Shown here: in pieces, positions 16,179 to 25,253 of the stretch
Layout: each line of letters starts with the position of its first letter
Numbering within the stretch: position 1 is the first letter of the stretch
NCBI GenBank assembly: GCA_003481745.1
Contig: QULP01000001.1
Span: 310,001 to 374,000 of the forward strand
Source of the DNA: Firmicutes bacterium OM04-13BH
GTDB taxonomy: Bacteria; Bacillota; Clostridia; Lachnospirales; Lachnospiraceae
Direction: 5' to 3'
DNA: 64,000 nt
The notes under the pieces: model-generated
The model's database searches: none
Told to the model about the DNA's origin: nothing
What the model saw: only the letters and a program-made list of their open reading frames with translations
Program-made: the position numbers and the translations under genes

Positions 16179-18269
16179 TTATTCTTCTAATTCTTTTGTT
16201 ACAAATTCCGGTACTTCATCGGTGCGGAAATAACAGCTGCAAAAACCATCCGTATTATTAAAGACCTCCGATTTCCAGTCAATCTGAACTTCAATCTGAT
16301 AGTTTATCGTGCTTATATCAAATATTTCACTGTTATCTGTTATGTAAAGAGCCTCAAGTATTTCCCGAATCTGATTTTCATCGGTGACATTTAGGATACC
16401 TCCAAGGTCTCCTGTTTTATCGTCATATTGACTTATCTCAATTCTTTCTACCTTATCATAATCTTCAAATGTCATCATTTTACAGCCGTTTTGTTCTAAG
16501 AGTTTTCTCGTCTGCTGAAAACTTGAGTAAACCGGAACACTTACACATCTGGATCCGGTATCATAATCACCGTTTTCTCTGTCATAATCCAGATAAAATC
16601 GTAAAAATCCAAGTACTTTATCATTACTCAACTGCTCATATGTTGCAGACTCCCATTCATTTTTACAGGTTTTAAACAGACTTTTTATTGTCTCTTTAGA
16701 GAGTTCGGAATCATGAGATGACTGGAGATCCGCAATTTCAAGAGAAGAAATCTTTTCTTCTTTTACATATTCTACCGGAAGAACCTGTCGTTTAAACTCC
16801 CAATTATCATAAATATCTGCAATTAATTTCAGATTTTCTTCATCCTTCGGAATGCAGTATCCGCGGTAAACCTCTTTTCCATTTTTCATTTCATAGCAAA
16901 CAGAAAAATAAAGTTCTTCGGAATCTGTTATTTCGGAATCTGTTATTTCAGAATCTGCAGTTACCTTATCTGCTTTTTGAATTGCAACTGCTTTTTTCGC
17001 AAGCTGATAAATGGCATCAAACTCTTCTATCTTGGTATTCTGTAAAAAAGGAACTGTTCCGTACATCTCTCCGGCGCCTTCCGGATAATCATAACAGCTG
17101 TTTAATCCATCAATATAAATGGACATGTTTTTTACTCTTGATTCTTTTGGTAAATAGGTATCAAATCCTATTAAATCCAACTTTAATGTCACCGCCATTA
17201 TCACCAGCATTCCCAGAATTAATCCGGTAGAAATTTTTGGACGAATACATTCTCTGATATCTAAATAATATAAAAATTCCATTGCAAAGGATAAGAGCAC
17301 AGCAGTAACAAGCAAACCTCCCACATACCAGATAAAATTTCGTCCGACAATTTCACTTGATAAAATGCCTACACATGCTGAAACCGGAATGACAACTGCA
17401 ACCTTTATAATTGGCTGTAACTTCTTAAAAGCAATTGATTTATGATAAGCTTCTGTCGGACGAATTTTATAAACAAACATGCAGATTACCAAAAACAGCA
17501 CTGAGATTCCAAAGACTACACTGACATCCTTCATCGAAATCTTATTATTTGACAGAATCATATCAAACACATAAAGTGGACTTAACTTTCCAAATTTCCC
17601 TTCAAAAACCTGACTCAATCTTGAGTTATCTATATAAGTTGTAAAAAAAGCTACTTTTGTTAGACCAATTGTACTCTCTAACAAAACTCCGTAACTTAAA
17701 AATGCCCCATACGCCAAAACTCCGGTAAATAAATTTCCGGTAAGCAGCACGCCTAAAACTGCAAGATTATAAAAAAGCAAAAACAACACAACATTTGTGA
17801 CAAACCCTTTTGCACATAAACTTAAAATTCCAGAAGTCTCTGCTCCTTTCATGATTCCGGCACCATATCCAAGTATCAGACTAATGAAATACGGAACTAT
17901 AAAAATCAAAATTCCAGTAACATAGCGTTCTAAAAACAATTTTTCTCTTTTTATCGGAAGACTGTGATAAAAATCTGTTTTTACTCCCGAATATACGTAC
18001 CAGAATCCTGACATTGCCAGTAAAAACGCCATGATTACGATTGCAACATACATGATCCCATTTCCAAAACTAATCAGACTTGAAAACTGTTCTGTAATTC
18101 TGCTTTGAAATTCTTCTTCCCCTTTCATATAAGAAGCAATTGCATCCAGACTCATTAAAATCTGAACCGGATAAATCAGGAGAAATAAAATAATGGAACT
18201 AATCAGCCAGACGCCTCTCTCTTTTAAATCTCGTACTAGCATTTTAGAAAAACAGTTTTTTGATGTCAT
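16179..18269 (-). CDS. ABC-2 type permease (YtrC/D-like)
   Basis: A 696-residue membrane protein. The first roughly 370 residues carry about eight to nine hydrophobic helices (for example GVWLISSIILFLLIYPVQIL, IMYVAIVIMAFLLAMSG, NLFTGVLAYGAFLSYGVLL). The C-terminal 310 residues are a soluble region, probably on the outer face. It overlaps the ATPase gene by 26 bases and forms a three-gene operon with it and a YtrA-type regulator. In Bacillus subtilis this type of system (ytrABCDEF) answers to cell-wall antibiotics, and related operons handle peptides such as bacitracin. The actual substrate here is not visible. The soluble domain has a small internal duplication (SEITDSEITDSE), probably a slippage product. 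Confidence 0.82.
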   Translation of the reverse strand: MTSKNCFSKMLVRDLKERGVWLISSIILFLLIYPVQILMSLDAIASYMKGEEEFQSRITEQFSSLISFGNGIMYVAIVIMAFLLAMSGFWYVYSGVKTDFYHSLPIKREKLFLERYVTGILIFIVPYFISLILGYGAGIMKGAETSGILSLCAKGFVTNVVLFLLFYNLAVLGVLLTGNLFTGVLAYGAFLSYGVLLESTIGLTKVAFFTTYIDNSRLSQVFEGKFGKLSPLYVFDMILSNNKISMKDVSVVFGISVLFLVICMFVYKIRPTEAYHKSIAFKKLQPIIKVAVVIPVSACVGILSSEIVGRNFIWYVGGLLVTAVLLSFAMEFLYYLDIRECIRPKISTGLILGMLVIMAVTLKLDLIGFDTYLPKESRVKNMSIYIDGLNSCYDYPEGAGEMYGTVPFLQNTKIEEFDAIYQLAKKAVAIQKADKVTADSEITDSEITDSEELYFSVCYEMKNGKEVYRGYCIPKDEENLKLIADIYDNWEFKRQVLPVEYVKEEKISSLEIADLQSSHDSELSKETIKSLFKTCKNEWESATYEQLSNDKVLGFLRFYLDYDRENGDYDTGSRCVSVPVYSSFQQTRKLLEQNGCKMMTFEDYDKVERIEISQYDDKTGDLGGILNVTDENQIREILEALYITDNSEIFDISTINYQIEVQIDWKSEVFNNTDGFCSCYFRTDEVPEFVTKELEE

Positions 18270-19146
18270 ATCCTGCCACCTCCGTTTCGCTGATAAAGAT
18301 TTCTTCCAGTGTAAGCGGTATCATCTCTGCAAACAGCGGAAATTTACTTTCTACCGTTTCCATTATCTTGTCTTTTTCACCTCTTACAATTAAGGTCAAT
18401 AAAGATAAACGCTTTTCAGACTGTACAACATCAAGTTCCCGAAGCAACTCTTCTTCCAAAAGCGGATTTTGAATCACGCACTGCACTTTATGGATATGCA
18501 TTTTCATATCCTCCAGTTCTCTTGAAAGCAAAACTCCGCCTTTATGTAATAATCCTACATGGTCGCAGATATCTTCTAATTCCCTTAAATTATGAGATGC
18601 AATAATTGGTGTAAAAGGACGTTCCGTCACCTCGTATGCAAGAATACTTTTTGCTGCCTGACGCATCACGGGGTCTAACCCATCAAATGTTTCATCACAA
18701 AACAAGTATTTTGTTCCTGCACAGATTCCAAGCAGCATCGACACCTGACGCTTCATTCCTTTTGAAAATGTATTGATTTTTCGTTTGGTATCTAACTCTA
18801 ATTTATCGCATAACTCCTGAAACCGTTTTTTATTAAATTTACTGTAATAAATACTATAGTAACCTGCCATCTGCTGTGGTGTCACATTTGGCGGAAAATA
18901 AGCATTATCCGGCAAAAAGAAAATTTCACCTTTTATCTTTTCATTTTCCCAGACTGCTTCTCCATCGATTTCAATCTCTCCTTCATCCTGCTTTAACACC
19001 CCTGCAAGCATACGAAGGAAGGTACTTTTTCCAGCTCCGTTTGTTCCCGCAAGTCCGAAAATACTGTTATCCACAATTTGGAGACTAATTTTATCTACGG
19101 CTTTTAAATCTCCAAACTGTTTTGAAAGCTGTGTTGTATTAATCAT
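18244..19146 (-). CDS. ABC transporter ATP-binding protein (YtrB-like)
   Basis: A 300-residue ATPase. Walker A is GTNGAGKST (about residue 35), the signature reads FSKGMKRQVSMLLGI, and Walker B is YLFCDETFDGLD. The ET-FDGLD variant and long C-terminal tail are typical of the YtrB/EcsA-like group that energises ABC-2 permeases. It begins within the last 8 bases of the regulator gene and ends within the permease gene, so the three are translationally coupled. Confidence 0.92.
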   Translation of the reverse strand: MINTTQLSKQFGDLKAVDKISLQIVDNSIFGLAGTNGAGKSTFLRMLAGVLKQDEGEIEIDGEAVWENEKIKGEIFFLPDNAYFPPNVTPQQMAGYYSIYYSKFNKKRFQELCDKLELDTKRKINTFSKGMKRQVSMLLGICAGTKYLFCDETFDGLDPVMRQAAKSILAYEVTERPFTPIIASHNLRELEDICDHVGLLHKGGVLLSRELEDMKMHIHKVQCVIQNPLLEEELLRELDVVQSEKRLSLLTLIVRGEKDKIMETVESKFPLFAEMIPLTLEEIFISETEVAGYDIKKLFF

Positions 19147-19513
19147 GTTCTCCCTCCTTGAATACGGAATTCACACATTCCAGACATTGTGCACCGGTCA
19201 CTCCGATTTCCTTTCCTTCTTTTAATATCCCATGCAGTTTTAAAAGAAAATCTTCTTTTTTTTGTTTGACTAATGCCTGATTTCCCGAAACAAAATTTCC
19301 CCTTCCTTTTATCGGATAGATATACCCCTCCTGTTCCAGTACGGCATAAGCTTTCTGTATCGTATTTGGATTAATCGAAAGTTCTGTCGCAAGCGCACGT
19401 ACCGATGGCATCTGCGAGTCCGGCTCTAAAATTCCTTTTACAATCAGCATCTGAAATCGTTCTACAATCTGTTCATAAATCGGTTTTCGATTTTGATAAT
19501 CAATTACGACCAT
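19139..19513 (-). CDS. GntR-family regulator, YtrA subfamily
   Basis: A 124-residue protein with an N-terminal GntR winged helix (RKPIYEQIVERFQMLIVKG, MPSVRALATELSINPNTIQKAYAVLEQEGYIY) and a short C-terminal helical tail. The lack of a large effector domain defines the YtrA subfamily, whose members usually repress their own ABC transporter operon. An upstream GTG at 19525 sits only two bases from the AGGAAG, so the ATG at 19513 is preferred. First gene of the operon. The 25-base operator just after the -10 box is almost certainly its binding site. Confidence 0.92.
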   Translation of the reverse strand: MVVIDYQNRKPIYEQIVERFQMLIVKGILEPDSQMPSVRALATELSINPNTIQKAYAVLEQEGYIYPIKGRGNFVSGNQALVKQKKEDFLLKLHGILKEGKEIGVTGAQCLECVNSVFKEGEHD

Positions 19514-19553
19514 TTGAAGTTTCACTTCCTTTCTATGCTGTCCGTGTGTATTT

Positions 19554-19578
19554 AGTGTACTATCTGTCTTAGTACACT
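19554..19578. promoter_or_regulatory. Operator of the YtrA-type regulator (perfect inverted repeat)
   Basis: AGTGTACTA, a 7-base spacer, then TAGTACACT: perfect 9-base arms. It begins 3 bases downstream of the -10 box and covers the transcription start, ideal for repression. Half-sites rich in GT-x-C-TA resemble sites reported for YtrA-type GntR regulators. Confidence 0.85.
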
Positions 19579-19581
19579 TGT

Positions 19582-19610
19582 AGTATACGTGATATTTTAG
19601 ATTTTGTCAA
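19582..19610 (-). promoter_or_regulatory. Promoter of the YtrA-type ABC operon
   Basis: Near-consensus: TTGACA (19605-19610), 17 bases, TATACT (19582-19587). The -35 box directly follows the lysC terminator's T run. Confidence 0.9.
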
Positions 19611-19611
19611 C

Positions 19612-19649
19612 AAAAAAAGTACATCCAAAAAATCGAATGTACTTTTTCC
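19612..19649 (-). terminator. Terminator after lysC
   Basis: On the minus strand AAAAAGTACATTC pairs with GGATGTACTTTTT and is followed by a T-rich stretch. It lies 20 bases beyond the lysC stop and directly adjoins the next promoter. Confidence 0.85.
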
Positions 19650-19670
19650 TTCTCATTATGCTTATTATGA

Positions 19671-20993
19671 TTACAGCTGAGTTGTTACAAAAATATCGTA
19701 AATTGCTTTTACAGCGACCTCAAAATCTTCATTTCTTACACCGATGATGACATTTAATTCACTGGAACCCTGATCAATCATTTTTACGTTTACATTGGCA
19801 TGAGCCAGTGCCGCAAAGATTCTTGCTGCTGTTCCTCTGTTTGAACGCATACCGCGTCCTACAACTGCGATTAATGCCAGGTCAGATTCTAATTCCATAA
19901 AGTCCGGATTGACTGCACGATGAATTCCGGAAATTACCTGCTGTTCTTTTTCTGCAAACTCATCCTGATGAATAAACAGGGTCATTGTATCAATACCGGA
20001 TGGCAGATGTTCAAAAGAAATTCCTTCTTTCTCCAGAACCTGAAGTACTTTTCTGCCAAATCCAATTTCAGAGTTCATCATGGATTTTTCAATAAATAAA
20101 GAACAGAATCCTTTTTTACCGGCAATACCTGTGATGGTATAAGCCGGTTTTTTACAGGTATCTTCTACAATCATAGTACCTGCATCTTCCGGTCTGTTTG
20201 TATTTCGGATATTAATCGGAATCCCTGCTTTTCTTACAGGAAAGATTGCATCTTCATGCAGTACAGTCGCACCCATGTAAGACAATTCGCGCAGTTCACG
20301 ATAGGTAATGGTATCAATAGATTTTGGATTCTCAATAATTCTCGGGTCTGTTACAAGGAAACCGGATACATCTGTCCAGTTTTCATATAAATCTGCATCG
20401 AGTGCACCTGCTACGATAGAACCGGTAATATCGGAACCACCTCTTGAAAATGTTTTTACTGTTCCATCTTCCATTGCTCCATAGAATCCCGGAATTACTG
20501 CATTTTCTTTATCCTTTAAATATTCTCGGGTCAGACGGTTTGTCATTTCCATATCAAACTGACCTTCTCCGTCAAAACGGATAATTTTTGCAGAGTCTAC
20601 AAATTCATAGCCTAAATAATCTGCCATGATTTTTCCGTTTAAGTATTCTCCTCTTGATGCTGCATACTCTTCACCTGCATGATTTTTAAATTTTTCTTCG
20701 ATGATATTAAAATCTTCTTCTAAAGAAAGACCTAAGCCAAGTCCATCGATAATTTCCTGATAACGTGCTTTAATTTCCGTTAATACTTTATCAAAATCAG
20801 TGTGACCTTTTTCTGCTGCACGGTAACATTTATAAAGTAAATCGGTTACTTTTGTATCATTTGAATTTCTTTTTCCCGGTGCAGACGGTACAACAAATCT
20901 TCTTGTTTCGTCAGCACGGATGATATCACCCACTTTTTTAAACTGTTCTGCGCTTGCTAAAGAGCTTCCGCCGAATTTTACTACTTTCTTCAT
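19671..20993 (-). CDS. lysC: Aspartate kinase
   Basis: Phosphorylates aspartate to start the lysine, threonine and methionine pathway. 440 residues from MKKVVKFGGSSLAS, which contains the KFGGSS motif. Further landmarks are the ATP-site region VIPGFYGAMEDGTVKTFSRGGSDITGS and two C-terminal ACT domains (about residues 300-440, with RGMRSNRGTAARIFAALAHANVNVKMIDQGSSELNVIIGV) for feedback control. A frame from a TTG at 21014 overlaps the GAGGAGG ribosome site, so the ATG at 20993 is the start. It has its own promoter. No lysine riboswitch fits in the roughly 50-base leader. Asd, the next enzyme of the pathway, is at 62-63 kb. Confidence 0.95.
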   Translation of the reverse strand: MKKVVKFGGSSLASAEQFKKVGDIIRADETRRFVVPSAPGKRNSNDTKVTDLLYKCYRAAEKGHTDFDKVLTEIKARYQEIIDGLGLGLSLEEDFNIIEEKFKNHAGEEYAASRGEYLNGKIMADYLGYEFVDSAKIIRFDGEGQFDMEMTNRLTREYLKDKENAVIPGFYGAMEDGTVKTFSRGGSDITGSIVAGALDADLYENWTDVSGFLVTDPRIIENPKSIDTITYRELRELSYMGATVLHEDAIFPVRKAGIPINIRNTNRPEDAGTMIVEDTCKKPAYTITGIAGKKGFCSLFIEKSMMNSEIGFGRKVLQVLEKEGISFEHLPSGIDTMTLFIHQDEFAEKEQQVISGIHRAVNPDFMELESDLALIAVVGRGMRSNRGTAARIFAALAHANVNVKMIDQGSSELNVIIGVRNEDFEVAVKAIYDIFVTTQL

Positions 20994-21043
20994 TTTCGTT
21001 TGTATCCTCCTCAACGCTATTTATTGCTGTAAAATTATAATTA

Positions 21044-21072
21044 ATAATAGCTTTTACGCACTAAAATGTCCA
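21044..21072 (-). promoter_or_regulatory. lysC promoter
   Basis: TGGACA (21067-21072), 17 bases, TATTAT (21044-21049) on the minus strand, about 50 bases before lysC. It lies in the short gap after the aminotransferase gene. Confidence 0.65.
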
Positions 21073-21087
21073 GCCTTTTTTCTTTTT

Positions 21088-22248
21088 TTATCGTATTTTT
21101 TCGATGAATTTCTCAATTCTTTCAAATGCTGCCTTTAATTCTTCAATCGAATACGCATACGAAATACGGACAAATCCCTCTCCACATGCTCCGAATGCAC
21201 TGCCCGGAACAACCGCTACTTTTTCTTCCTGTAAGAGTTTTGTTGCAAATTCTTCCGATGTCATACCAAATTTTGAGATATCCGGAAAGATATAAAATGC
21301 ACCGTAAGGCTCAAAACACGGAATCTCAAGCCGTTTTAAGGTATGCATTAAGAAACGTCGTCTCTGGTCATAAGCCATTCTCATCTCAATCACATCCGGA
21401 TTGCCATTTTTTAAGGCACTGATGGCCGCATATTGACTGGTCGTCGGTGCAGACATAATCGCAAACTGATGCAGCTTTATCATCTGCTTCATAATAGGCG
21501 CAGGTGCAAGCGCATAGCCAAGACGCCATCCGGTCATGGCAAATGCTTTTGAAAATCCATTAATCACGATGGTTCTCTCTCTCATTCCCGGAAGTGATGC
21601 AATGCTTACGTGTGCAGATTTATAACTTAACTCACTGTAAATTTCATCCGATACGACTAATAAGTCATACTTTTCAATAATCGGACACAGGGCTTCTAAA
21701 TCTGCCTTTTCCATGATTGCCCCTGTCGGATTATTCGGATAAGATAACAGTAAAATCTTTGATTTTGGAGTAATTGCAGCCTCTAATTCTTCCGGTGTCA
21801 GACGAAATTCATTCTCTGCTTTTAATGGAATTGTAACCGGAACAGCCCCTGCAAGCTGGGCACACGGCACATAAGAAACAAAAGCCGGTTCCGGAATAAT
21901 CACTTCATCTCCGATATCAAGTGTCGCCCGAAATGCAATATCAATTGCCTCACTTCCGCCCACGCTGATAAACACTTCAGATTTCGGGTCATAAGAAACA
22001 TGCATTTTTTCTTCGGTATAACGGCAGATTTCTTCTCGAAGTTCCATCAATCCTGCATTTGAAGTATAAAAGGTTTTTCCTGCTTTTAATGACTTGATTC
22101 CTGCATCCCGAATGTGCCATGGAGTATCAAAATCCGGCTCGCCCACTCCAAGAGAAATTGCATCCGGCATTTCACTGACCACATCGAAAAATTTTCGGAT
22201 TCCGGATGGCTTAATCTGCTTTACTTTTTCTGTTACAAATTCTCTCAT
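21088..22248 (-). CDS. PLP-dependent aminotransferase, class I/II (PatA/AlaT-like)
   Basis: A 386-residue fold-type I aminotransferase. The PLP lysine lies in INGFSKAFAMTGWRLGYALAP. Upstream landmarks are LSYPNNPTGA, VVSDEIYSELSY and the N-terminal ISLGVGEPDFDTP. These match the aspartate/alanine/aromatic group. Substrate cannot be fixed from sequence; alanine, aspartate or N-acetyl-diaminopimelate precursors are options. It overlaps the Lrp-type regulator gene by 4 bases, which makes joint expression nearly certain and suggests that an amino acid controls it. lysC follows downstream with its own promoter. Confidence 0.93.
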   Translation of the reverse strand: MREFVTEKVKQIKPSGIRKFFDVVSEMPDAISLGVGEPDFDTPWHIRDAGIKSLKAGKTFYTSNAGLMELREEICRYTEEKMHVSYDPKSEVFISVGGSEAIDIAFRATLDIGDEVIIPEPAFVSYVPCAQLAGAVPVTIPLKAENEFRLTPEELEAAITPKSKILLLSYPNNPTGAIMEKADLEALCPIIEKYDLLVVSDEIYSELSYKSAHVSIASLPGMRERTIVINGFSKAFAMTGWRLGYALAPAPIMKQMIKLHQFAIMSAPTTSQYAAISALKNGNPDVIEMRMAYDQRRRFLMHTLKRLEIPCFEPYGAFYIFPDISKFGMTSEEFATKLLQEEKVAVVPGSAFGACGEGFVRISYAYSIEELKAAFERIEKFIEKIR

Positions 22249-22739
22249 AAGGTAATCACCATTCTTCCATCCTGTTTTTTTCTTGTCAGATTCACACCCT
22301 GTTCTTTATATTTTGTCAAAGTAAAGTAAGTCGCTGTGCTTTGTACTTCTTCGATAGAAGCCAGATTTTCAGACACGAACAGCGAAATATCTTTGATACT
22401 TTTCCCTCTTACCATAACAAGGAAATCATATGCTCCTGACATTAAATACAGCGTTTCTACCTGCGGATACTGATAAATCTGTTCGGCGATTTTATTAAAG
22501 CCGTCTCCGCCCTGCGGTGTTACTTTTAATTCGATTAACGCAGTTACGGTATCATCATCTACTTTATCCCAGTTTACCAGGGCATGATACCCGCATAAAA
22601 TCCCCTCTTTTTCAAGTTCTTTTATTGCCAGTTCCACTTCTTTTGTCTCTTTTCCAAGCATCACTGCAATTTCTTCTGCACTTAAACGGCAGTCTTTTTC
22701 AAGTATTCCGACAATTTGTTTTTTGATATCCTGTTCCAT
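22245..22739 (-). CDS. Lrp/AsnC-family transcriptional regulator
   Basis: A 164-residue regulator. The N-terminal winged helix is KQIVGILEKDCRLSAEEIAVMLGKETKEVELAIKELEKEGIL. The C-terminal RAM domain (VTALIELKVTPQGGDGFNKIAEQIYQYPQVETLYLMSGAYDFLVMV) carries the family's effector pocket, with VMSGxYD-type residues. Its ATG is preceded by AGGAGG. It is the upstream partner of the aminotransferase gene (4-base overlap) and so probably senses that enzyme's amino-acid substrate or product. Confidence 0.93.
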   Translation of the reverse strand: MEQDIKKQIVGILEKDCRLSAEEIAVMLGKETKEVELAIKELEKEGILCGYHALVNWDKVDDDTVTALIELKVTPQGGDGFNKIAEQIYQYPQVETLYLMSGAYDFLVMVRGKSIKDISLFVSENLASIEEVQSTATYFTLTKYKEQGVNLTRKKQDGRMVITL

Positions 22740-22791
22740 GTTCTTTTCCTCCTGTTTTTAATTTCACTTACCAATCTTTCTACCCTTGATT

Positions 22792-23739
22792 TTACAGACG
22801 TTCAAACATAACTTTTACCTTCCCTCCGCAAACCATTCCAAGGGTAGCTGCTTTTGCATTCGACAAGTCATAGTCTTTGATTAAAAATCCATTTTCGGCA
22901 TCAAAATTTTTTGCCTCTTCAATTGCCTCATGTTCCACTGCACCGCCTCCGATTGTACCATAAATTTTCCCATCTTCCCGCACAATCATTTTTGTTCCCT
23001 CTCCTCTTGGAGAAGAACCTTTCTTTTCGATTACCGTAACTAAAACCTTTGACTTTTCATCTTCTAGGCCCTTCAAAATTTCTTCTTCAAGCGTATTGAT
23101 AATCTTTGGTGATTCATTTTTCTTTTGAATAATTTCAGCTGCAATACTGACTGCAATCTCTGCCGGAGTCTGCGCCCCGATTGCAAGACCGATTGGTGCA
23201 TGCACCTGTGCAATCTCTTCTTCTAAATATCCTTCTGCCCTTAATTTATCAAAAGAAATTGCAACTTTTTTCCTGCTGCCAATCATTCCGATATACGTCT
23301 TTTCTCTTCTAAGCAGACCACTTAAGCAGGTATAATCATCTTTGTGACCTCTCGTCACAATAATATAATAGGCATGTTCTCCAAAATCTTTTGTATCAAG
23401 GAATTCCTGAAATCCCATACAGTACACTTCATCTGCACAGCAAAACCGTTCCTTATTTGCAAATTCTTCTCTCTCATCTACCACAATTACACGAAACTCT
23501 ACCATCTTTAATAATTGTGCAATCGCAAGCGAAACGTGTCCTCCACCCAAAAGCACCGCTTTTGGTTTTGCAAACAGAGTCTCCCTATGCCATCCATCTT
23601 TTGGAGCTTTCTTTGCCTCTTCTGATGTCAGGATCTTCTTTTCTCCCGCCCTTTCTCCATCCAAACGGGTTTCTATCACTACTTCATCATTTTCTAAAAA
23701 TTTCCGTACAATCTCTTTATAGGTTTTTCTCTCTGCCAT
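22792..23739 (-). CDS. XdhC/CoxI-family protein with swapped domain order
   Basis: A 315-residue relative of XdhC, the factor that matures molybdenum hydroxylases such as xanthine dehydrogenase. The Rossmann domain comes first (residues about 55-200: AVLLGGGHVSLAIAQLL, VIVVDEREEFANKERF, GMIGSRKK). The CoxI/XdhC domain follows (about 225-315: VTVIEKKGSSPRGEGTKMIV, GTIGGGAVEHEA, MVCGGKVKVMFE). Textbook XdhC has the reverse order. No molybdoenzyme, molybdopterin or selenium gene is nearby. It sits just downstream of the pyrBI terminator and upstream of the Lrp gene. A role in maturing a distant molybdenum enzyme is the family inference. Confidence 0.88.
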   Translation of the reverse strand: MAERKTYKEIVRKFLENDEVVIETRLDGERAGEKKILTSEEAKKAPKDGWHRETLFAKPKAVLLGGGHVSLAIAQLLKMVEFRVIVVDEREEFANKERFCCADEVYCMGFQEFLDTKDFGEHAYYIIVTRGHKDDYTCLSGLLRREKTYIGMIGSRKKVAISFDKLRAEGYLEEEIAQVHAPIGLAIGAQTPAEIAVSIAAEIIQKKNESPKIINTLEEEILKGLEDEKSKVLVTVIEKKGSSPRGEGTKMIVREDGKIYGTIGGGAVEHEAIEEAKNFDAENGFLIKDYDLSNAKAATLGMVCGGKVKVMFERL

Positions 23740-23770
23740 ACTTTGTTCTCTCTTTTATTACTCTATAACT

Positions 23771-23816
23771 AAAAAAGGCAGTCCTAATTTCAAAAAATCA
23801 GGACTGTCTTTTTATG
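23771..23816 (-). terminator. Terminator of pyrBI
   Basis: On the minus strand AAAAAGACAGTCCTGATTT pairs with AAATTAGGACTGCCTTTTTT, two mismatches, ending in a T run. It starts 18 bases after the pyrI stop. Confidence 0.9.
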
Positions 23817-23833
23817 ACCTCTTGTCTTATCTC

Positions 23834-24262
23834 CTATTTACGACGGTATTTTTCTTCGCAGTACTGACAACGATAAACTTCTTTTTCAGGGTCTGCAAGA
23901 ATAAAGACATGATCTAATTCCTGCTCAACAGAAGTGATACACCGTGGATTTTTACATTTAATTACATTTCGAATTTCTTTTGGAAGCGTTAACTCTTTTT
24001 TCTCTACAATGCTTCCGTCTTTTACAATATTGACAGTAATCGTATGGTCAATAAATCCAAGAATATCAAGGTCAATGCTGTCGATCGGGCACTCGATTTT
24101 AATAATGTCTTTGCGTCCCATTTTTTCACTTCTTGCATTCTTGATAATTGCAACACAGCAATCCATTTTATCTAATTTTAAATCATGATAAATCATCATG
24201 CTCTTTCCTGCTTTAATATGGTCTAATACCACACCTTCATTTAAGCGCCCAACATTTAACAT
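23834..24262 (-). CDS. pyrI: Aspartate carbamoyltransferase regulatory subunit
   Basis: The 142-residue allosteric chain that binds nucleotides and holds the catalytic trimers together. N-terminal nucleotide domain ([13 protein letters not shown], residues about 8-20). C-terminal zinc domain with the four cysteines C109 and C114 (CKNPRC) and C137 and C140 (CQYC). Its start overlaps the pyrB stop by 7 bases, so the two are coupled. A pyrI subunit is usual in Proteobacteria, Archaea and many Clostridia, but is absent from Bacillus, whose PyrB works alone. Confidence 0.96.
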   Translation of the reverse strand: MLNVGRLNEGVVLDHIKAGKSMMIYHDLKLDKMDCCVAIIKNARSEKMGRKDIIKIECPIDSIDLDILGFIDHTITVNIVKDGSIVEKKELTLPKEIRNVIKCKNPRCITSVEQELDHVFILADPEKEVYRCQYCEEKYRRK

Positions 24263-25176
24263 ACTTCTACCTCCAATAATGTAAGAATCAATGCCATTCT
24301 GACATACACACCGTACTGCGCCTGTTTAAAATACGCAGCTCTTGGGTCTTTATCTACTTCAGTTGCAATTTCATTGACTCTTGGAAGAGGATGAAGAACA
24401 AGCATATCCGGACTCGCCAGTTTCATTTTTGTCTTATCAAGTACATAAAAATCTTTCATTCGCACATAATCTTCTTCATTGAAGAAACGTTCTTTCTGTA
24501 CACGGGTCATGTACAGTAAATCTAATTTCGGGAGGGCTTCTTCGAGACGTTCTACTTCTTCAAATTCATGACCACTTGCCTTTAACACATCGTCACGAAT
24601 GTAATCCGGCACTTTTAATTCTTCTGGAGAAATCAAAACAAATTTAACTCCCTCATAGCGCACCAGCGCTTCAATTAAAGAATGAACCGTACGACCAAAT
24701 TTCAGGTCACCACATAATCCAATAGTAATATTATCCAAACGACCTTTCATGGAACGAATGGTAAGCAGGTCTGTCAGTGTCTGGGTTGGATGCTGATGTC
24801 CACCATCTCCGGCATTGATAACCGGAATCTGGGATGCCATGGATGCAACAAGCGGGGCACCTTCTTTTGGATGACGCATCGCACAGATGTCAGCATAACA
24901 GGAAACCACACGAATTGTATCTGCTACACTCTCTCCTTTTGACGCTGAACTGGAATCTGCACTGGAAAATCCTAATACCTTTCCACCCAGGCGAAGCATT
25001 GCGGATTCAAAACTTAATCTTGTACGTGTACTCGGTTCATAAAATAAGGTTGCCATTATCTTTCCATCACACGCATGTGCATACTTTGCCGGATTTTTCT
25101 CAATGTCATTTGCCAAATCTAAGACCTTGTCTAATTCATCCAGGTCAAAATCCAAAGGACTCATTAAATGTCTCAT
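24256..25176 (-). CDS. pyrB: Aspartate carbamoyltransferase catalytic subunit
   Basis: Makes carbamoyl aspartate from carbamoyl phosphate and aspartate, the committed step of pyrimidine synthesis. 306 residues. Carbamoyl phosphate site [17 protein letters not shown] (residues about 52-68), the 80s loop [12 protein letters not shown], and [14 protein letters not shown] near the C-terminus. AGGAGG lies before the ATG. The leader is only about 45 bases, too short for a PyrR-type attenuator, so control is by another route, possibly the inverted repeat within the promoter. Other pyr genes are not in this stretch. Confidence 0.97.
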   Translation of the reverse strand: MRHLMSPLDFDLDELDKVLDLANDIEKNPAKYAHACDGKIMATLFYEPSTRTRLSFESAMLRLGGKVLGFSSADSSSASKGESVADTIRVVSCYADICAMRHPKEGAPLVASMASQIPVINAGDGGHQHPTQTLTDLLTIRSMKGRLDNITIGLCGDLKFGRTVHSLIEALVRYEGVKFVLISPEELKVPDYIRDDVLKASGHEFEEVERLEEALPKLDLLYMTRVQKERFFNEEDYVRMKDFYVLDKTKMKLASPDMLVLHPLPRVNEIATEVDKDPRAAYFKQAQYGVYVRMALILTLLEVEVC

Positions 25177-25224
25177 ACATTACCTCCTGTGTACTATACT
25201 AATCTTCCATTTTTATTCTCTATT

Positions 25225-25253
25225 ATAATATACCAGAACATTGGTAATATCAA
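25225..25253 (-). promoter_or_regulatory. pyrBI promoter with inverted repeat filling the spacer
   Basis: TTGATA (25248-25253), 17 bases, TATTAT (25225-25230). The spacer holds TACCA-GAACAT-TGGTA, an inverted repeat at 25231-25246, placed exactly where a repressor would block polymerase. The -35 box overlaps the last codons of the CmpB-like gene. Confidence 0.65.

Noticed and set aside
16910..16960. Short internal repeat (ATTTC/GGAATCTGTT) within the YtrC-like permease gene as a regulatory element
   Set aside because: It is in frame and encodes SEITDSEITDSE, best explained as slippage within a surface loop.
20994..21043. Lysine riboswitch ahead of lysC
   Set aside because: The gap from promoter to start is only about 50 bases, too short for a lysine riboswitch, and none of its conserved core is seen.
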